NCBI GenBank assembly: GCA_049890115.1
Contig: JBMHCC010000023.1
Location: 1-53,480, forward strand
Origin: UBA685 sp049890115
GTDB taxonomy: Bacteria > Pseudomonadota > Alphaproteobacteria > Puniceispirillales > Puniceispirillaceae
DNA length: 53,480 bases
Reading direction: 5' to 3'
Shown here: positions 34,180 through 43,903 of the stretch, piece after piece
Numbering within the stretch: position 1 is the first letter of the stretch
How the letters are laid out: every line of letters starts with the position of its first letter
Program-made: the position numbers and the translations under genes
Notes under the pieces: generated by a model
What the model was told of the DNA's origin: nothing
The model's database searches: none
Seen by the model: only the letters and a program-made list of their open reading frames with translations

Positions 34180-35469
34180 CTATGCGGGTGAGGTCGTTGA
34201 TGAGGAAGGGCTTGCCCAGGCAAGCCAAAGCGCAGCTGTCCAAGAAAAATCACGCCCGATACAGCCAGCACCACTTAACGGGTCAAAGCACTCATAAAAC
34301 CCTGATAGTTCGATTACCTGTTTCAAATCGAGGCGCATTTTCTCAGCCAAATCAGTGTGACCTTGCTCTGACAAACCTTTGGCAATCATATAATTCATCT
34401 GACACCATAGAGGGCCACACCAATAACGCTGGCTTTCAAATAAGGGCGCGTCTGGATCCCAGCTTGATTGGCCGAATTGCGTTTGTGAGGCAATGCGTTT
34501 GATATGAGAGATGGTGTGAGCACGCTGCTCTGCTGTGCCAATATCAGCATAAAAACACAAAGCGCTTGCATTGGAAAACCCATGTGAGAAAGCACCTGTA
34601 TGCACATCCCACGCACAAAAAGCCCCATATTCCTCATTCCAAAATAGATCAGCTGATGCTTCAGCACGTGCTATCCAATCGGCAATTTCCGCTGCCTCTT
34701 GCACCAAGCCTAATTGCTTTGCCAGCCATAACAAATCACGATCAGCACGCAAAAGAATAAAAAAGATGCCAGGATCAGCCATCAAGAAAGGCCCCTGATT
34801 TGTCAGAATTTTCTGATCCCATCCATGTTCACGTCCAAATTTAACGATTGAGATATATTTATCATATTCTTCCTGACTTGGCCGCTCAGCTGGATTGGCA
34901 TGTTCGATATCTTTGCGCTGATAGGGTTCGAGGTCAGGATCTGTCTGCATATTTTGCAAACCAATTTTCCAATCAGGACAATTATCGCGCCCTGTCTCCC
35001 AAGGGTGAACAGTGCACACAACATCAAAGCCATCCGGCGTTCTGGCATCATGCCACCATTGATGCCATTTCATTATGGCCGGAAACAAAGCACCAGCGCG
35101 CGCTAGGCCTTCTTCACCCTGTGCTTTGGCTAATTGTGCGACGACTGACGCTAGGACAGGCGGCTGCGAGATGCCAGTGCCATTTATCTGGCCATTATTG
35201 GTTTGCCATATTTTAGGCCCTGGAAAGTAATCATCATCATCATTGCGGAAAATGATAGATGGGATCATGCCATCATGAGCCTGTCCTTCAACAAGCATTT
35301 CAAGTTCGCGCCATGCTCTGTTATCATCCATGGTCGCAATGCCAAGTGCGATAAAGGCTGAATCCCAATTCCACTGAAAGGGATATAATCGCGCTGTCGG
35401 TATCGTGAAGCCACCGCGGTCATTCTTCTTTAGGATTGATCGTGCCCGTTCATCTAAATCAAATATCAT
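34180..35469 (-). CDS. GH63-like (mannosyl/glucosylglycerate hydrolase-type) glycosidase
   Basis: A 429-residue (alpha/alpha)6-barrel protein without a signal peptide. Characteristic pieces are LYPFQWNWDSAFIALG, HPWETGRDNCPDW (candidate acid Asp) and FYECFDPLSGAG (candidate Glu). It resembles MGH1-type glycoside hydrolases that cleave mannosylglycerate or glucosylglycerate, compatible solutes common in marine microbes. Trehalase-like activity is an alternative. It occupies the place of the alpha-glucosidase AglA in rhizobial agl operons. The start is ATG 35469 with GAAGGG 7 nt upstream. Confidence 0.72.
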   Translation of the reverse strand: MIFDLDERARSILKKNDRGGFTIPTARLYPFQWNWDSAFIALGIATMDDNRAWRELEMLVEGQAHDGMIPSIIFRNDDDDYFPGPKIWQTNNGQINGTGISQPPVLASVVAQLAKAQGEEGLARAGALFPAIMKWHQWWHDARTPDGFDVVCTVHPWETGRDNCPDWKIGLQNMQTDPDLEPYQRKDIEHANPAERPSQEEYDKYISIVKFGREHGWDQKILTNQGPFLMADPGIFFILLRADRDLLWLAKQLGLVQEAAEIADWIARAEASADLFWNEEYGAFCAWDVHTGAFSHGFSNASALCFYADIGTAEQRAHTISHIKRIASQTQFGQSSWDPDAPLFESQRYWCGPLWCQMNYMIAKGLSEQGHTDLAEKMRLDLKQVIELSGFYECFDPLSGAGCIGRDFSWTAALWLAWASPSSSTTSPA

Positions 35470-35472
35470 CAC

Positions 35473-36702
35473 TTAGCCCTTCACACTGCCTGCCGTTAAC
35501 CCAGATACAAGATATTTTTCCAGCCATAGGAATATCAGCAGGACTGGCGCAGTTGCGACAACAGAACCTGCCATTAAATGTTGACGTGGTACCTCTGAGG
35601 AATTCAGAGACACAACACCACGTGATAAGGTAAAAATTTGGAAGTCATCAAGGAACATGAATGCGAATAAAAATTCGTTCCAAGCAATCATAAAGACGTA
35701 TAACGACACTGATGCCAATGCCGGTAGTGCCAACGGAATGGTGATTTTAGTGATCACCTGCCATCTAGATAATCCATCCATCAGACCTGCCTCTTCGAGT
35801 TCAGCAGGCAGTCCGCGGAAATAACCTTGCAGCATATAGAGCGCAACCGGAATTGTCGTAGCGGGATACACAACCATCAAACCAAATAAGGAATCACGCA
35901 AACCAAGCTTTGAAAAAATAGCATATAAAGGAATAACCAGGACAATAGCTGGCACCATATAAATCAGCAAAATTGACCGCGACAGAAATAATTGCCCTGG
36001 AAAGCGCAGCCTAGCAACTGCATAAGCACCAGGGACTGCAAAACATAAAGTGACCGCCACCGTTACAACAGACACCAATGAGGTATTCATTAAAAAAGTC
36101 GCAAAATGATAATCTGTGAATAATTCAATATAAGAGCGGAATAAGGTCTGTAAGCCGCCTTGAAAATCAATGGAAAAATCAAGTGGATTTCGCAGAAGAG
36201 ATTGCTGGCTTTTAAGGCTAGTCATCACCATGACATAAAAAGGTAATGCCACAAAAATTGTGAATAATAACAGCCCCATCCCCTTTAAAAAGCGGATGAT
36301 TAGCACCTCTATCCGATAGCGTTTGGCAGAACCTGCCTCAGCATCTGAAAAACCAAGGGCGATTGAAGAGATAACAAAAGCCGCCCATATAGCAAGCGCA
36401 ATCACTTGCGTGATAACGCTCTCATTAAAGCTGATATCAAAGGGGCTAAAGCCTGAAAACACACAAACAAGGATAATCGATAACCCACCCATTATCACAA
36501 GCATTTGACGGCGCCTCAATGCTGGCGGCACTAGAATAAAGCCTAGGCCTATTGCGGCACCTGCCATCGCAGATGCACCAATAGCTGGCACCATAATCAC
36601 ACCCGTAACAAGCATGGTCATCAAGCTGGTTAATACCATCCACACAGCACCCCAGATAAAACCAAACAGGCCAGCGATAATTGTGACATTCCCCCAACGC
36701 AT
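35473..36702 (-). CDS. Sugar ABC permease, MalG/AglG type with extended N terminus
   Basis: A 409-residue permease. About 130 N-terminal residues carry four extra hydrophobic segments before the usual six-helix permease. The EAA loop is EEAGLMDGLSRWQVITKITI. The N-terminal extension is longer than in typical MalG. Its start overlaps the stop of the MalF-type gene by one base. Confidence 0.88.
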   Translation of the reverse strand: MRWGNVTIIAGLFGFIWGAVWMVLTSLMTMLVTGVIMVPAIGASAMAGAAIGLGFILVPPALRRRQMLVIMGGLSIILVCVFSGFSPFDISFNESVITQVIALAIWAAFVISSIALGFSDAEAGSAKRYRIEVLIIRFLKGMGLLLFTIFVALPFYVMVMTSLKSQQSLLRNPLDFSIDFQGGLQTLFRSYIELFTDYHFATFLMNTSLVSVVTVAVTLCFAVPGAYAVARLRFPGQLFLSRSILLIYMVPAIVLVIPLYAIFSKLGLRDSLFGLMVVYPATTIPVALYMLQGYFRGLPAELEEAGLMDGLSRWQVITKITIPLALPALASVSLYVFMIAWNEFLFAFMFLDDFQIFTLSRGVVSLNSSEVPRQHLMAGSVVATAPVLLIFLWLEKYLVSGLTAGSVKG

Positions 36703-37982
36703 TAGGCATCATCCTGTGGTGAAAATTTAAAAAATAAAATGGCGAAGCTGAGCAACACAACAAACACCACAACAGCGACCGCAGCCCCAGCACCTAAATT
36801 TGATACCGCAAAGGCTTGTTCATAAACATCAACTGTCAGGGTGCGCGTGCCAGCAGCACCACCGGTCAGCAAGAAAATATCGTCAAATTTATTGAAGGTC
36901 CAAATGAAGCGAAGCAAAAACAGAACCGATAAAATACCGACTAATTGCGGCAAGGATAGATACCAAAATTGCTGTAAAGGTGTGGCACCATCCATCTCTG
37001 CAGCCTCATACATGTCAGTTGAGATGGACTGCATTCTTGCCAATATAAACAAAAATGATAAGGGGAAATAGCGCCAAGCTTCAAAGGCTATCACTGTGGT
37101 TAATGCCATGGGAAACTTCACTGTTAATCCCAAAAATTGGAACGAAACATGTTTTTGACCAAGGAAGTTAATCGGCCCATCTGTTACCCCCATTTGAGAT
37201 AACATCGCATTAAAGGTACCACCTGGCCCAGCATCCAATAATAGCACCCATGCAAAAGCAACCGCAATTACCGGAGCCACATAGGGAAACAGAAATAACC
37301 CTCTGATGATGGGGCGACCAAAGAAAGAGGTATTTAAGATTTGCGCTGCAAAAAGACCTAATAACAATGCGCCTAATGTACCAAAAATGGTATAATAAAA
37401 GGACACCCGCAAAACGGTCCAAAACTCATCAGCAGAAAAGATTTTTTGAAAATTAGACAAGGTGAATGAAAAATTTGTCAGAACACTTTCTGTCTCATAG
37501 CTGGCAACTGGCTTTGAAGAGCGTGCCCTTATGCCATTATCAATATAAGATTGCTCAGCAATCGCAGCTATCTTAATATCAAGCCTTTTGCCGCCCGCGA
37601 TTGTGCCAATATCACAGCTTAGATCTTGACCTGATTGCTGGCAATTCTCTGGCAGAGACAAGATGCGCAATCCAGCAGGCAATTCATCACGAAAGACAAC
37701 ATTTGATAGGTCTTCTTTTTTCGATGAATTACGTACGCGATAACGGATAACAACCTCTTGATCAGCCAGTTTTGGTCGTGGTTTCAGCTGTTCATTGAAC
37801 ATTGGCCGAGCCGCACGCAGATCACCTAGCTCTACCGCCTTAAAACTGATCCAAAAATTTGCAAGCAGGGGCAATAGAACAATGCTTAACACAATCAGAA
37901 ATGTCGGCAGCAACATCCGATAAGCCAGAAATCGTTCTCGCTTTGCTAATGGTCCTACTTGTTTTGGCGGCGTTGAATGCAC
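36702..37982 (-). CDS. Sugar ABC permease, MalF/AglF type with periplasmic insert
   Basis: A 426-residue permease. After the first membrane segment there is a roughly 120-residue extracytoplasmic insert with a beta-sandwich look (VVIRYRVRNSSKKEDLSNVV, LPAGLRILSLPENCQQ), resembling DUF11/CARDB-like domains. The remaining five helices and the EAA loop (YEAAEMDGATPLQQFWYLSL) follow. The start is GTG 37982 with AAGGGA 9 nt upstream; an in-frame TTG lies at 38012. E. coli MalF also has a periplasmic insert (P2), but this one looks unrelated. Confidence 0.85.
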   Translation of the reverse strand: MHSTPPKQVGPLAKRERFLAYRMLLPTFLIVLSIVLLPLLANFWISFKAVELGDLRAARPMFNEQLKPRPKLADQEVVIRYRVRNSSKKEDLSNVVFRDELPAGLRILSLPENCQQSGQDLSCDIGTIAGGKRLDIKIAAIAEQSYIDNGIRARSSKPVASYETESVLTNFSFTLSNFQKIFSADEFWTVLRVSFYYTIFGTLGALLLGLFAAQILNTSFFGRPIIRGLFLFPYVAPVIAVAFAWVLLLDAGPGGTFNAMLSQMGVTDGPINFLGQKHVSFQFLGLTVKFPMALTTVIAFEAWRYFPLSFLFILARMQSISTDMYEAAEMDGATPLQQFWYLSLPQLVGILSVLFLLRFIWTFNKFDDIFLLTGGAAGTRTLTVDVYEQAFAVSNLGAGAAVAVVVFVVLLSFAILFFKFSPQDDA

Positions 37983-38071
37983 GAGACCTTGTCCCTTAAA
38001 AAATAAATGCAACTAGTCTTGAAAAAATGAGGGCAGCCGCATGAGCTGCCCCCTTGATAGTCTTAACCTGA

Positions 38072-39412
38072 CTAAAGTGCTTTATGCTTTGCTACAATTT
38101 CAGCAGCAGCATCATCTAGTGAAATCTCACCATCGATATATTTGCGAATGACCTGTGACATCACACGAGCATTCACCATCTTTGACGCTGTTGCCAACTG
38201 ACCATTTGCAACACCCCAACGGTCGCCAACAGACAGACCAGCAACAATATCATTGATAACTGTCTGAGGATAAATATTAGCTAGCGGCTCTTTGCGATCA
38301 ACACCCACATCTAGGCTTGCCCAAAGCTTTTCATATTTTGTGCTTCCGCCAAAATCGCCTTTACGCACTGGGAATTTGCCTTCAGGTGCCATGCCAAGCC
38401 AGTCGCCATAACCCTTTGATACAACAAATTTGATGAAATCAGCAGCGACATCTGTATTAGCATCTGCAGTAATACCCAAATAACGAACGTCAGCATAAGC
38501 TGCGCCAGCATCATTACCAGGACCAGAGAAGACTGTTACAAAGCCTGTATTTTGTGCCAATTCTTTGGTTGTTGGATCATCATTAATTGTCACAGGAGCT
38601 GAATCACGAAGACCACCTAATTCATCAAGCAATGATGGTGACCAAATGATCATAGCTGCTTTACCATCTAGATATAGCTCGCGGCTTTGCTTCCAATATA
38701 GATCACCTTCTGGAGAGGCATCAGCAATCGTCTTATAGAATGACAGAACATTCTTCAACTTGCTTGTATCTTCATTAACTGAACCATCAGCATTCACTGG
38801 TGAATAACCAGCAGCCAATGAAATATGTTCAATCAACTGCATCATGTAAGTTTCATCAATCTTGGTTGCTGCAACAAAGCCATACATTGATGGTGGGTTA
38901 TGAAGTGCCTTAATGGCAGCTTCAATGTCAGCAAAAGATTTTGGTGCTGCAAGACCATTTTCAGCAAAAACATCTGAGCGGTAAACCACAAGCTGTGTCC
39001 AACCATCTGTTGGAACAGATACGATTTCACCATCTGATTTAGCCATATTCAATGGACCAGAAGCAAATGTGTTTGTGCCAAGATCATCAATCACATCTGT
39101 TGCCGCACCAGCATCAAGAATACCAGCTTCAGCAAATGGTAGCAGGTGCTGAACAGTGTGGTTCAAGACATCTGGCAATTCACCTGCCGCAAAAGCAGCT
39201 GTTGCTCTTGTTGCGATATCTTTTTCAGTCACAGCAACAATATTCACTGTATGACCTGTGGCAGCGTTGAAATCAGCGGCAATTTGCTGCTGGCGTGCCA
39301 TTCTGTCTGGCTGCTCTTCCATTGTCCACATTGTGATTTCATCAGCGAAAGCCGATGATAGCATTGTGGCAGAGAGTAGTAGCCCTGCCCCAATTTTGGT
39401 AAACTTCTTCAT
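38072..39412 (-). CDS. Sugar ABC substrate-binding protein (AglE-like position)
   Basis: A 446-residue family 1 binding protein with a signal peptide (MKKFTKIGAGLLLSATMLSSAFA). The mature part begins DEITMWTMEEQPDRMARQQQ. It captures the glycoside imported by the two permeases. It lies 24 nt downstream of the lacI-type gene, so both share the operator at 40491. Confidence 0.9.
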   Translation of the reverse strand: MKKFTKIGAGLLLSATMLSSAFADEITMWTMEEQPDRMARQQQIAADFNAATGHTVNIVAVTEKDIATRATAAFAAGELPDVLNHTVQHLLPFAEAGILDAGAATDVIDDLGTNTFASGPLNMAKSDGEIVSVPTDGWTQLVVYRSDVFAENGLAAPKSFADIEAAIKALHNPPSMYGFVAATKIDETYMMQLIEHISLAAGYSPVNADGSVNEDTSKLKNVLSFYKTIADASPEGDLYWKQSRELYLDGKAAMIIWSPSLLDELGGLRDSAPVTINDDPTTKELAQNTGFVTVFSGPGNDAGAAYADVRYLGITADANTDVAADFIKFVVSKGYGDWLGMAPEGKFPVRKGDFGGSTKYEKLWASLDVGVDRKEPLANIYPQTVINDIVAGLSVGDRWGVANGQLATASKMVNARVMSQVIRKYIDGEISLDDAAAEIVAKHKAL

Positions 39413-39436
39413 TGTTTCCTCCTCAAGAAGTTAGGG

Positions 39437-40471
39437 TTATTCATTATGACCTAAAACAGGGCCATCGCTCATTCGGCGCACTAATTTTGCGCTTCGGAGT
39501 TCCTGATAATCAGTGGGTGTTCCGCCATCAATAATTGCCAATAACATATCGCCTATCTGTCGCCCTGAATGGGCAAGTGGCTGTGCCATTGTGGTAAGCG
39601 GTGGATTAGTATGTTTGCCAAATGCCAGACCATCATAGCCTATCACACTAACATCCTTGCCAGGCACTAGGCCTTGTGCACGTATCGCTGCCAGTGCGCC
39701 AATAGCTTGGGTATCTGTGGCACATAAAATGGCTGTTGGCGGGTTATGAGACTTTAGCATAGTCATGCAGGCACGCTCGCCAGCATCATCATTTAACTCA
39801 GCCACCTCAATCAGCGTCTCATCCACATCAATCCCATTAGATGTCATGCCGAAACGATAGCCATCAAAACGCATCTGCGCGAAATGATAATAAGTTGGCG
39901 CACCAATAAAGCCGATTCTTTGATGACCTAATATCACCAAATGATCGACCGCATCAATAAAGGCGGTTTTGCTGTCAACATCATACCAAGCATAGTCAGA
40001 ATGAGAGACCGAACGACCATGTACAATAAAGGGCATCTTATATTTTTGTAATAATTCAATGCGCGAATCTTGCTTGAAAGGACGTGAGATAACGACACCA
40101 CTTACCCTGCCAGAGCGTGATAATTTGGCGATGGTCTCTGCCTCATCCTCACTTGAGCTAGCCTGAACAACCAATAAATCCCAATGCCGGCGTGCCAAAG
40201 ATTGCCCTAAACCTTCTAATAGTTGCGAGACAAAAGGCTCAGACAGCGCATTAGTATTGGCAGGCATCAAATAAGCCACTGCCTCTGCAACACCTGTCGC
40301 CAAACGACGGGCTGTTTGATTGGCCCTATAATTAAATCTCTCAGCACAGGCTATCACACGCTCTCTAGTGGCCTGACTAATATCAGGGTAGCCATTTAGC
40401 GCGCGCGACACAGTACCCTCAGTCAGACCAAGTTCTTTCGCTAAAAATTTCAGGCTTACTTTTTCCATCAT
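39437..40471 (-). CDS. LacI-family transcriptional regulator
   Basis: A 344-residue repressor. The helix-turn-helix is at residues 4-26 (SLKFLAKELGLTEGTVSRALNG). A periplasmic-binding-like ligand domain follows. It is the first gene of the agl-like operon (lacI, binding protein, permease, permease, hydrolase, ATPase). A perfect palindromic operator lies 20 nt upstream of its start. ATG 40468 is an alternative start. Confidence 0.92.
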   Translation of the reverse strand: MMEKVSLKFLAKELGLTEGTVSRALNGYPDISQATRERVIACAERFNYRANQTARRLATGVAEAVAYLMPANTNALSEPFVSQLLEGLGQSLARRHWDLLVVQASSSEDEAETIAKLSRSGRVSGVVISRPFKQDSRIELLQKYKMPFIVHGRSVSHSDYAWYDVDSKTAFIDAVDHLVILGHQRIGFIGAPTYYHFAQMRFDGYRFGMTSNGIDVDETLIEVAELNDDAGERACMTMLKSHNPPTAILCATDTQAIGALAAIRAQGLVPGKDVSVIGYDGLAFGKHTNPPLTTMAQPLAHSGRQIGDMLLAIIDGGTPTDYQELRSAKLVRRMSDGPVLGHNE

Positions 40472-40490
40472 CCCCCCAAGTTAATACGCT

Positions 40491-40512
40491 ATTCCGAAAG
40501 CGCTTTCGGAAT
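40491..40512. promoter_or_regulatory. Palindromic LacI-family operator
   Basis: A 22-bp perfect palindrome made of ATTCCGAAAGC and its exact reverse complement. The centre AAAGCGCTTT matches the CG-centred operator style of the LacI/GalR family. Its position just upstream of the lacI-type start predicts autoregulation and control of the whole operon to 33111. Confidence 0.85.
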
Positions 40513-40609
40513 CAAGTGACAAATATCAAAAATATCTTTATAAATTGCGTTAGATGGTGACAGATGTTCAGCGCTATCGCAAAATATGTCATATTTTCAA
40601 CAAGGTAGG

Positions 40610-40957
40610 ATGAAAAAGATGGAAATTGGTGAACGCCCTTGGGGCAAATATGAAGTGCTTGTTGAAGAAGATGGTTATAAGGTGAAGCGCATTACGGTTA
40701 CGCCATCTGGCCGCCTTTCGTTGCAATCTCATGAGCATCGTGCAGAACATTGGGTGGTGGTATCTGGCACTGCCAAAGTCACAGTGAATGAAGATGTCAT
40801 GATGAAACAGCCTGGCGAATCAGTCTATATTCCGCTTGGTGCAATCCATCGCCTTGAAAATGAGACAGCAACAGATATGGTGCTGATTGAAGTGCAGACA
40901 GGCACCTATTTGGGTGAAGATGATATTAAAAGATATGAGGATATTTACGGCCGGTAA
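40610..40957 (+). CDS. Small cupin, phosphomannose-isomerase type II C-terminal domain
   Basis: A 115-residue single-domain cupin beginning MKKMEIGERPWGKYEVLVEE. Metal-binding residues are visible in LQSHEHRAEHWVVVSG and IPLGAIHRLEN. The domain is normally the C-terminal part of ManC/AlgA; standing alone it may isomerise mannose-6-phosphate or another sugar phosphate. The start ATG 40610 has AAGG nearby. ATG 40586 (longer) and ATG 40619 (shorter) are alternatives. It is divergent from the LacI-type gene. Confidence 0.8.
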   Translation: MKKMEIGERPWGKYEVLVEEDGYKVKRITVTPSGRLSLQSHEHRAEHWVVVSGTAKVTVNEDVMMKQPGESVYIPLGAIHRLENETATDMVLIEVQTGTYLGEDDIKRYEDIYGR

Positions 40958-41350
40958 CGATTTGGCCTTTTACCACCATATAAGACACACAAACGCCTAG
41001 CGGCACCGATCTTTATGCTGATGACGATTCTTTCCCCTAGCTCTATCAGTTAAGCGTCATTCACCATCATAGATATTATCCAAAGGGTAAATACTATGAA
41101 AAGGGCGGCCATGTCACCGCCCATGGGTAGTGGCAAATAGCCACCATTATCAGCCCATTTTGCCGCCTATCTTCTTTGGCAATCATCTTAGAAAAGCTTT
41201 GCCACTGCTATGCCTCTGCATTAGCTTAGTCAATATTGCCCTGCTGATTTTTCTAGGTTCACCAGGTGCATTTTTTATTTGAACTCGACTTTATTTTTAG
41301 GGCAGGCTTTTTTAAGGGGATTGCGGATTTGCAATTCATCTCATTTCATC
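40958..41350. other. Intergenic region between cupin and DUF3179 genes
   Basis: There is no supportable gene. Two hairpins are visible: GGGCGG/CCGCCC at 41103-41122, and GTGGC/GCCAC at 41130-41144. Neither is followed by a T-run. The promoter of the DUF3179-TRAP cluster probably lies toward the right end. Confidence 0.5.
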
Positions 41351-42556
41351 ATGAGGTGGATGCAAAGCGAGTGGGGGATAATTGTGACACTTTATTTTTT
41401 TGTGGCCTTTGCCGCGCTAATTGCAAGCGAGCTTATCAAAGGTCTTAGCGCGAACGGCACACCGCCTATTTTGCAGCGTTTCTCTTGGCAGATGGATGTG
41501 GCTTATTTTATGTGGTCACATATCCAAAAACTCAGAATCGCATTTGGTTTGCTTCTTATCTATTTTGCGACACAAATTGAATTTGGTAATATAACAGCTT
41601 TTGCGTTTGGCGTGATATTATGTATCGCGCTTTGGGGCGGCATTTATTGGCTGTTTAATAAATATTGGATTGGCAAATATAAATTTCTGCCCATTACCCA
41701 AAAACTCTTTTTGAATGCCAAAGATAATCAGCTTGATTTATCACTGCCTGTGATTGGTGTTGATCTGAATGGCGAACAAAAAGCCTATCCTGCTAATCTG
41801 TTATTTTATCACCATGTTTTGCCAGATAAGGTTGGCGGTCAGCCAATTTTAGCGACCTATTGCGGCATGTGCCGCTCTGGGCGCGTTTATGATATTGACT
41901 GGGCTGAAGGCATGCCAGACTTCCAGCTGGTTGGTGCTGTCAATTACAATGCTGTGTTGCGTGATAGCATCACCAATAGCTGGTGGCGTCAGGAAACAGG
42001 CGAGGCGGCAAAAGGCGCACGTCAAGGCGATCAGCTTGACGATGTTTATTTTGAACAAATGTCCTTAGGTAACTGGCTTGAAAAACATCCGAAAAGTTTG
42101 GTTTTGCAATATGACCCCTTATTTGCTGGCAAATATAATTTCTTTGCAAAATTATTGAATTATGAAGCTGATTTACCAGGCTGGCATTTTCAGAAAACAC
42201 CGCCTTTAATCGTCGGCATTGAGATTGATGGTCATGCCAAAGCCTATGATCTCAACTCTTTGCAATCAGCTATCATAGCCAATGATGAGGTTGGCGGCAT
42301 GGCTGTTTTGGCTGTCAGTGATGCGCATAATAGCTCGTCTTTTGTTTATAACCGCCAATGTGATGGCCAGACCTATCACTTTGTTGAAAAACAAGGTGTG
42401 ATAACTGATCAAGAAACAGGCTCTCACTGGGATCATCTAGGGCGTTGTGTCAAAGGCACCTTAAAAGGCAAAAAGCTCAGCCAAATTCAAAGTTATCAGC
42501 AATTTGTCAGAGCCTGGATCATTTTTCACCCACAGACAGAATTTTATAAATTCTAG
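41351..42556 (+). CDS. DUF3179 domain protein with N-terminal membrane segments
   Basis: A roughly 401-residue protein. Three hydrophobic segments lie in the first 120 residues (IIVTLYFFVAFAALIASELI; AFGLLLIYFATQI; AFAFGVILCIALWGGIYWLF). A DUF3179 domain follows, with GVDLNGEQKAYPANLLFYHH and TYCGMCRSGRVYD, its usual Cys-containing motif. The function of DUF3179 is unknown. ATG 41351 was chosen; TTG 41279 or ATG 41360 are possible. It leads a cluster with an SdsA-like hydrolase and a TRAP system. Confidence 0.75.
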   Translation: MRWMQSEWGIIVTLYFFVAFAALIASELIKGLSANGTPPILQRFSWQMDVAYFMWSHIQKLRIAFGLLLIYFATQIEFGNITAFAFGVILCIALWGGIYWLFNKYWIGKYKFLPITQKLFLNAKDNQLDLSLPVIGVDLNGEQKAYPANLLFYHHVLPDKVGGQPILATYCGMCRSGRVYDIDWAEGMPDFQLVGAVNYNAVLRDSITNSWWRQETGEAAKGARQGDQLDDVYFEQMSLGNWLEKHPKSLVLQYDPLFAGKYNFFAKLLNYEADLPGWHFQKTPPLIVGIEIDGHAKAYDLNSLQSAIIANDEVGGMAVLAVSDAHNSSSFVYNRQCDGQTYHFVEKQGVITDQETGSHWDHLGRCVKGTLKGKKLSQIQSYQQFVRAWIIFHPQTEFYKF

Positions 42557-42640
42557 GAATGAACGACAGATGGCAATGCAATCAAGCTTGATTTTCCACA
42601 AATAATATCACGGCAAAACATCATTGAGGGTTATCTTATT

Positions 42641-43900
42641 ATGAAGGCACATCACGCATTAGTGGCACAAGCTGACCAAACCAAAAAAGACATTATTGCA
42701 TTAGGGTCAGGCATTTATACAGCTGTTGGCTATGCAGCATCAAATGTCCATATGATAGAAGGCAAAGATACTGTCACAATCATTGACACAACCGAAACAA
42801 CAAGCGCCGCCACAAATATCTTAGCTGAATTTCGAAAGCTGACAGATAAGCCGATTGCCCGAATTATTTACACCCATAGTCATCGTGACCATATCTCTGG
42901 TGCCGCGATATTTAGCGAAGGCCAAGAGATCCCTATCCTGGCATCTCATCTGTTTAAATCTGATCTTGTCGATGTTGACCCTGACTTAATCTTTGCCAAT
43001 AAGGCGTTAATGCGCCGCACATTCATGCAATTTGGTATTGGCCTGTCTGATGATGAGAGAATTAGCCTTGGTGTGGGGCCAGGTGACCGCCCAATGCAAG
43101 GGATGGGTGCTGGCCATATTACCCCAAATGAAATCATTCACCATGATTGTGATATTGATCTTGATGGCATCACAGCACGTTTAATTCATGCACCAGGCGA
43201 GACAGACGATCATCTAATTGTCTGGTTGCCTGAGCAAAAGATATTATTCAGCGGCGATAATTGGTATCACGCCTTCCCGAATTTATATGCCATTCGTGGC
43301 ACAGCCTATCGTGATTTCCAAAAATGGGCAGATAGCTTGTCTTTAATGGCTGATCTTGAGCCTGAAATTCTAGCACCTGGCCATACCAGAGTGGTTTTTG
43401 GAAAAAATGAGGTTCATGAGGTTCTCACATCAACAAGAGATGCGATTTTGCATGTGATGCGCGAAACAGCCAAAGGCATGGATGAGGGCCTGTCTCTTGA
43501 TGATATTTGCGCCACAATCACGTTGCCAGAGCCGCTTGCATCAAAGCCATGGCTGCAGGAATTTTATGGCAAGGTTGATTGGTCAGCACGTGCCTTTGCG
43601 ACAGGGATACTTGGCTGGTATGACGGCAACCCTACTAACCTTAGCACAATATCAACAAAAGAACGTGCCGCAGAAATGGTGGCCCTAGCTGGCGGAATTG
43701 ATGCGTTACTAACAGCTGCTAGGGATGCACAAAACCCGCGTTGGGGGCTTGAATTATGTGACCATCTATTGGTGCTTGGCCAAGATGCGGCTCTTTTAAA
43801 AGCTGATAAATTAGAGGCTTTGGCAGAAACCGAAATCAATGCCACTGCACGGAACAGCTATATTTGGGCGGCCAATGAGCTTCGCAAAAAGTACGAGTGA
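42641..43900 (+). CDS. Metallo-beta-lactamase-fold hydrolase, SdsA1-type alkylsulfatase-like
   Basis: A 419-residue protein. The zinc motif is THSHRDHISGAAIF, with further ligands in HAPGETDDH and SGDNWYH. The C-terminal half has the helical dimerisation domain of alkyl sulfatases (WYDGNPTNLSTISTKERAAEMV). The family hydrolyses primary or secondary alkyl sulfates. No signal peptide is obvious. It precedes the TRAP permease by 3 nt, implying that the imported compound is its substrate. GAGGG lies 10 nt before the start. Confidence 0.83.
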   Translation: MKAHHALVAQADQTKKDIIALGSGIYTAVGYAASNVHMIEGKDTVTIIDTTETTSAATNILAEFRKLTDKPIARIIYTHSHRDHISGAAIFSEGQEIPILASHLFKSDLVDVDPDLIFANKALMRRTFMQFGIGLSDDERISLGVGPGDRPMQGMGAGHITPNEIIHHDCDIDLDGITARLIHAPGETDDHLIVWLPEQKILFSGDNWYHAFPNLYAIRGTAYRDFQKWADSLSLMADLEPEILAPGHTRVVFGKNEVHEVLTSTRDAILHVMRETAKGMDEGLSLDDICATITLPEPLASKPWLQEFYGKVDWSARAFATGILGWYDGNPTNLSTISTKERAAEMVALAGGIDALLTAARDAQNPRWGLELCDHLLVLGQDAALLKADKLEALAETEINATARNSYIWAANELRKKYE

Positions 43901-43903
43901 CCT

